Assembly (NCBI RefSeq): GCF_027533645.1
Contig: NZ_JAQAGY010000004.1
Coordinates: 62,001-126,000, forward strand
DNA length: 64,000 nucleotides
Origin: Paenibacillus caseinilyticus
GTDB taxonomy: Bacteria > Bacillota > Bacilli > Paenibacillales > NBRC-103111
Direction of reading: 5' to 3'
A model generated the notes under the pieces. That model saw nothing but the letters and a program-made list of their open reading frames with translations, made no database searches and was not told where the DNA came from. Shown here one piece after another: positions 61,101-64,000 of the stretch (position 1 is its first letter; every line of letters starts with the position of its first letter). A program made the translations under genes and the position numbers.

Positions 61101-64000
61101 GTCCGCAAGTCCTGCGCTAAGCGCCTCCAGCTCCGCGAGGGCCAGCACCCGTCCGCCGAAGCCTGTTCCCCAGGCGCTCGCTGAGCCGCCTTCTTGCGGC
61201 TGCTCCTCCGTGAGCAGCAGGGCTGCCCCGCTGTGGGTCAGCATGCGCTGAACCGCATCGGACGGATAAGCCGGGTCCACCGGCACGTAAGCCGCGCCCG
61301 ATTTCAGTACGGCGAGCAGCGCCGGCAGCAGCCGGGGCGACCGTTCGAGCCGGACGGCCACGAGGCTGCCGGGACGGGCACCCAGCGCCTGAAGCGCGCG
61401 GGCCCACCGGTTGGCCTGCCGGTTCAGCTCTCCATACGTCATGTAGGCGCCTTCGAAGACGACCGCGGCCCTGCTCCCGTCAAGCTCGGCCTGCGACTCC
61501 AGACGGGTATGCACCGTGCCCTCCGTAAGGGGCAGATCCTCTCTTCCGAGGGATACGGCCAACAGCCGATCTTGTTCAGCTGCGTCTGCCAGCTCGAGCT
61601 CACCGATGGTCTTGTCGGGATGGTCGACGGCCTGCTTCAGCAAGTAGACGTAATGAGCGAGAATCCGCCCGGCCGTGGTCTGAAGGAACAACGCCGTATT
61701 ATACTGCAGGGTCAGCTGCAGGCCTCCATCCTCTGTCTCCTCCGCTTCGAGGATCAGCTCCAGCGGGGCCGTACGGTTCTCGACCGGATACGGGACGGCA
61801 GCCGTCTCCCCGTCCAGCACCAGACGCGGCTTCTCTGCGTTCTGCATGATGAGCATGGCGTCGTACAAGGGATTGCGGCCGAGCTCCCGCGGGATATCGA
61901 GCTTCTCCAAGAGCCTCTCCAGCGGATACCCGGCATGCTCGAAGGCGGCCAAGGCTAATGCCTTGGTTTCCTCCAGGTATTCGGCGAACGGGCGGGAAGC
62001 TGCCGGGTGTCCGCGCATCGCCAGCGTATTCATGAAGAGGCCGATAAGGCCCTGTACATCGGCATGTCTGCGGCCGGCCACCGGCGTACCGACGATCATG
62101 TCCTCCTGGCCGGTATATTTGGCCAGCAGGATCTGGTACGCCGAGAGCAGCACCATGAAGACGGTGGTCCCGGTGCTCCGGGTGAGCTCCCGGATCCCGC
62201 CGGCGAGCTCGCCATCCAGCCGGACCGACAGCCGATCCCCTCCATAGGTCTGACGCAAGGAACGCGGGCGGTCTGCAGGCAGCTCGCGGGTCGGCAGTTC
62301 TCCGCTCATGCACTCCAGCCAGAAGGCCTCGGCCTGCCGCTCCTCCTCCCGTCCTTCGCTCTCTTTCAGCCAGACGGCATAATCCTTGTACTGGAGAGGC
62401 AGCGGCGCCAAGGCCTCCCGGCGGTACAGGGCGGAGAGCTCGGAGAGCATCACCTGCAGGGAGACCGCATCCGAGACCAGATGGTGGACATCGAGCAGCA
62501 GGACATGCCGTTCATCGGAGAACCGCACCACGGCGGCGCGCAGGAGCGGCGCACGGCCGGGATCGAAGGGCCGGACGAACCTGCGGATCAGTGCTGGCAT
62601 CTCCCGCTCTTCCGCTGTATAGGCCTCTACTTCGAAGGCCGCTTCCGGGTGTATGTATTGAGCAAGCTCGTCCCCATGGACGCCGAAAGAGGTGCGCAGC
62701 GCTTCATGGCGCTGGATCAAGGCATGAAAAGCCTCCAGCAGGCGTTCTCTGTCCAGGTTCCCCTGAAGCAGGGCCGCTCCGGTGATATGGTAGTGCGTGC
62801 TTTCGCTCTCCAGCTCGCTCAGCACATACATCCTCCGCTGGGCGGGCGTAAGCGGATAACGGTCCGCCGGGGGGGCCGGCGGGATGGCCGAGGAGCGGCC
62901 GGTCTCGTCACCCGGCGCTTCCGACTTCTCAGCCTCTCTCAGGAGGAGGGCCATCTCCTCGATCGTCGGACCTTCGAACAGCTGCTTCAAGGTGACGGAG
63001 CGTCCCAGCTTGCGCGTCAGCCTGGCCGTCAGGGCCGCTGCCTTCAGCGAGTGGCCGCCGAGCTCGAAGAAGGAATCCCGGATGCCGACCTGCGGCCTGC
63101 CGAGTACCTCCGACCAGAGACGGGACAGCTCCGCTTCGAGCTCGTCGCGCGGAGCGGCATACGCCTCGGCAGCCGGTCCGGTGACCGGCGCCGGCAGCGC
63201 ACGCCGGTCGAGCTTGCCGGTTGCCGTCCGCGGCATGGAAGGCAGGGATACGAAGCTGGCAGGGATCATATAATCCGGCAGCCTGCCCTGCAGAAAGGGG
63301 CGGAGCCCGTCCGTCACCCCGCCTGTCCGGAGGACGACGTAAGCACATAGAAAATCGCCGCTCTCCTCCTTCAGGGCAAGTACGAGCGACTCCTCGACAT
63401 CGGGGTGGGACAGCAGCGCATACTCAATCTCTCCGGTTTCGATCCGGTGGCCCCGGATTTTGACCTGGTGATCCAGCCGTCCGAGATACTCGAGCTCTCC
63501 GCCGGGAAGCAGACGAACCCGGTCACCGGTACGGTACAGGCGCCCCTGCGGCAGATACGGGTCTTGGGTGAACCTCTCCCGCGTGAGTTCCTCGAGTCCG
63601 GCATAGCCGCGGGTCACGCCCGCACCGCCCACATACAATTCGCCGGCGACGCCTGCTGGGACGAGACGGCCCTGCTCATCAAGCACCCGGCAGCGGAGGG
63701 CTGGCAGCGGCTTCCCGATCAGACTGCGCCCGGATGCCATTTCGCGCTCCCCGATGTCCTTCCATGTAACATGCACGGTCGTCTCCGTGATCCCGTACAT
63801 ATTCACAAACCGAAGCTGTCCGAACATCTTCTTCCACGGAAGAAGCATCCTGGGCTGCAGCGCCTCGCCGCCAAAAATGACCACTTTCAACGCAAGCCGA
63901 GGCGGACGGGATTGTTCCTTGATCTCCTGGGTCAGTGCGGCGAAGGCGGTCGGCGTCTGGTTCAGCACTGTAACCGCATGCTGCTCGAGCAGCTCTACGA
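55137..64000 (-). CDS. NRPS, cut by the window edge: ...A(Thr)-PCP-C-A(Gly-like)-PCP-C-A(Val)-PCP-E
   Basis: The frame is open to base 64000, and the gene enters the window inside an adenylation domain, so its start lies outside. Seen from there: A1 C-terminal half; PCP1 GGHSLKAA near 63060; C with HHLVSDAVS near 62480; A2 near 60915; PCP2 GGTSLKAA near 59895; C with HHTISDGTS near 59340; A3 near 57775; PCP3 GGGDSIKG near 56700; E with HHLAVDGVSWR near 56140. Visible code positions of A1 are N-I-G-M-V-H-K, equal to the threonine code DFWNIGMVHK. A2 reads D-I-T-Q-M-G-V-V-W-K, nearest to glycine (DILQLGLIWK, six of ten). A3 reads D-A-F-W-I-G-G-T-F-K, valine. E makes D-Val, which fits the C1 domain of the next protein. 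The first complete C domain has Ala where HHxxxDG has Gly. Confidence 0.94.
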   Translation of the reverse strand, partial: VELLEQHAVTVLNQTPTAFAALTQEIKEQSRPPRLALKVVIFGGEALQPRMLLPWKKMFGQLRFVNMYGITETTVHVTWKDIGEREMASGRSLIGKPLPALRCRVLDEQGRLVPAGVAGELYVGGAGVTRGYAGLEELTRERFTQDPYLPQGRLYRTGDRVRLLPGGELEYLGRLDHQVKIRGHRIETGEIEYALLSHPDVEESLVLALKEESGDFLCAYVVLRTGGVTDGLRPFLQGRLPDYMIPASFVSLPSMPRTATGKLDRRALPAPVTGPAAEAYAAPRDELEAELSRLWSEVLGRPQVGIRDSFFELGGHSLKAAALTARLTRKLGRSVTLKQLFEGPTIEEMALLLREAEKSEAPGDETGRSSAIPPAPPADRYPLTPAQRRMYVLSELESESTHYHITGAALLQGNLDRERLLEAFHALIQRHEALRTSFGVHGDELAQYIHPEAAFEVEAYTAEEREMPALIRRFVRPFDPGRAPLLRAAVVRFSDERHVLLLDVHHLVSDAVSLQVMLSELSALYRREALAPLPLQYKDYAVWLKESEGREEERQAEAFWLECMSGELPTRELPADRPRSLRQTYGGDRLSVRLDGELAGGIRELTRSTGTTVFMVLLSAYQILLAKYTGQEDMIVGTPVAGRRHADVQGLIGLFMNTLAMRGHPAASRPFAEYLEETKALALAAFEHAGYPLERLLEKLDIPRELGRNPLYDAMLIMQNAEKPRLVLDGETAAVPYPVENRTAPLELILEAEETEDGGLQLTLQYNTALFLQTTAGRILAHYVYLLKQAVDHPDKTIGELELADAAEQDRLLAVSLGREDLPLTEGTVHTRLESQAELDGSRAAVVFEGAYMTYGELNRQANRWARALQALGARPGSLVAVRLERSPRLLPALLAVLKSGAAYVPVDPAYPSDAVQRMLTHSGAALLLTEEQPQEGGSASAWGTGFGGRVLALAELEALSAGLADSNLPPASGAGDLAYVIYTSGSTGTPKGVMIEHGAVVHYIDALCADCAFGSHTCLLSLTTVSFDIFVTESLAALASGMTVFLASREEQDSPEEWARLLQRHDIEVLQTTPSRLQMLEHTLGGFHALHGLKLLMVGGEAFPEALLSELQLALHARILNVYGPTETTVWSTWHDVTAEERAPIGRPLGRTRAYVLSREGRLLPDGLPGELGLGGPGVARGYLHDEARTAERFAEDPWCPGGRMYRTGDRVKRRSDGALEYMGRMDEQLKIRGYRIEPGEIEAMLTAHPAVDQAAVVSRTDTHGDLYLCAYVSGPEEPEAAELRMHLAERLPAYKIPSRFVRLPSMPLTPSGKINRKSLPEPEGEQSAMAGLPPLTDTERRLAELWREVLGRWNAGAGDSFFDLGGTSLKAARLVHALQTSLDVQLPLRDIFRFPVLGDLARHVEGQQRRKLEPIPSAGGPGVYPMSPAQRRMYFMNELAPGNTAYHMPAVFLAEGFLDLHRFRRAAEELAARHESLRTSFSVEEGIPVQRVHALPEVAIEMFTAADLDGAMEHARSFIRPFELSRAPLLRIGIVRISERLNVVLTDMHHTISDGTSLEVLRSELAAIYAGSPLAALPVQYKDYAVWQEERTDQQEFREQEAYWLDKFSDGVPVLSLGTDRSRPPERDPQGDSVRFQADPALYRRLTRLAKSSGTTMYMVLLAGFKLLLHKYTGGEDLVVGSPSAARPHPQLQDVIGMFVNMLSLRSKPQAGKTFLPYLHEVKQEVLDAEAHSGYPFEMLVDRLQPERDLSRNPLFDVVFLHQKTKASTLMAGDLELQAVPTEPSAAKFDWTLEAVETETGLVFSLQYASRLFDRTTAERAAGHLLRLLQQITLFPEAELGDLSLLDEAQERLVLQTFNPAPSAYPSGRTIHGLFEEQAKRRPEAIAVQTPEETVTYGELDRQADQLAAVLRSKNIGRDRVVGVLTDRGSAHFVATLAILKTGGAYLHLDPDLPGERLRYLLQDSGAAAVFTSEAYRSLVPEGLAVLDPTTILDPELTACPELAAGENGRAEEAGDLGRSLAYVMYTSGSTGNPKGVMVEHRSVLRLLFGTNYTEFREDDRLLLTGGIGFDATTFEIWGALLHGLPLYVCPKETLLDAERLKTVIEENGITMMWLTSPLHHALLQVREDCFAALRVLIVGGDTVSPRQAELTLRHAPQLELINGYGPTENTTFTAAYPIRMPVGEVIPVGRPLANSSVYILDSRLRPQPVGVPGELYAGGDGVARGYLNNPELTAERFVPDPFRPGGRMYRTGDFAKWLPDGNILFLGRADTQMKIRGYRIEPGEIEAKLLSLPPVRQALVTECKEAGTTPALCAYIVAAALDAGGGTDEAAESPDTWLETVREKLSAELPAYMVPEFLMLVDELPLTPNGKVDRSRLPQPVRKSRNSEHRTGAAEPAAGTEALLLGIWREVLGRADYGVHENFFEGGGDSIKGIQMAARLRQQGLRLEIRDLFRYPSVSQLAPHLQPYKATIPQEPVEGPVPFTPVQLWWLEQQGGKPLHHFNQSMLLYSAARLAPGPLERALRRLAEHHDALRLRLASGEDGGLHQHNAGPDEPSVRFLCADVRGEAGEAEKVMQACEALHRSLNLYDGPLLAAGLFHATDGDHLLIAVHHLAVDGVSWRILLQDLLQAYEQAARGEEAIHLPDKTTSFRTWAEELQWYARSRNLLRQADYWASVEAADAGPMFEPHVHTLHGEQDSMPVTVAWTAEETQRLHSANRTYATELNDLLLTALARALCRETGQRAARIHLEGHGREEILPSADLTRTVGWFTSIFPVVLQSSQERSLGNDLITTKEMLRSIPDKGFGYGVLKYLTPPELRPQLACRAKPDVSFNYLGEFGQEAGAERFAPSRFNGGAAADPGMKRAHALEIIGVSNQGCLQIDWIYDPERIPAPIVRSLAERFRLELQELTQHCLGKEETVATPSDVGMGIDLSMDELDEISQLVSGKLKR

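Overview
The window looks like part of the chromosome of a high-GC, spore-former-type Firmicute, most likely Paenibacillus or a close relative. This is an inference from strong AGGAGG-type ribosome binding sites, Gram-positive-style rho-independent terminators, the mix of accessory genes (ROK kinase, dCache-type chemotaxis receptor, TetR regulators) and the style of the NRPS modules. Nearly every gene is on the minus strand, so the window is best read from right to left.

Left flank (1-8.7 kb): a nitroreductase, a ROK-family sugar kinase, a methyl-accepting chemotaxis protein, a plus-strand remnant of an amino-acid permease, and then a visibly AT-richer block of oxidoreductase genes. In that block an SDR and an MDR reductase are intact, a second SDR and an aldo/keto reductase are broken, and a TetR regulator has copies of one candidate operator in front of itself and in front of the SDR. 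No stretch longer than 300 bases lacks a gene; the gaps at 971-1220, 2190-2415, 4474-4719 and 7275-7557 hold operators, terminators or nothing I recognise.

Biosynthetic region (8.7 kb to the right edge): one large hybrid gene cluster, cut by the window edge. From upstream to downstream it holds: (a) a truncated NRPS (Thr / Gly-like / Val-E) and a 5485-residue NRPS (Ser / Ser-E / Val-E / Cys-like / thioesterase), closed by a terminator; (b) a stand-alone type II thioesterase; (c) an operon with its own promoter encoding a type I PKS (KS-AT-DH-KR-ACP), a three-module NRPS ending in epimerisation, a one-module NRPS (Cys-like, E), and a MauE/MauD-like membrane redox pair; (d) a second operon, driven by the same promoter architecture, encoding a CrtI-like FAD oxidoreductase, a FabG-like ketoreductase, an acyl carrier protein, a complete ketosynthase, a ketosynthase-like partner lacking both catalytic histidines, and a TetR regulator. 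Operon (d) has the make-up of a reducing type II polyketide synthase, which is uncommon in Firmicutes.

How they may work together (inference): the PKS, perhaps primed or assisted by the type II set, starts a chain that is extended by the three-module and Cys-like NRPSs. It is then passed to the NRPSs encoded upstream and released by the only chain-terminating thioesterase in view. Two Cys-like modules plus a MauD/MauE pair suggest a thiol or disulfide in the product. Two identical 20-bp palindromes, each exactly 22 bp from a TATGCTT -10 element, tie the two downstream operons to one regulator.
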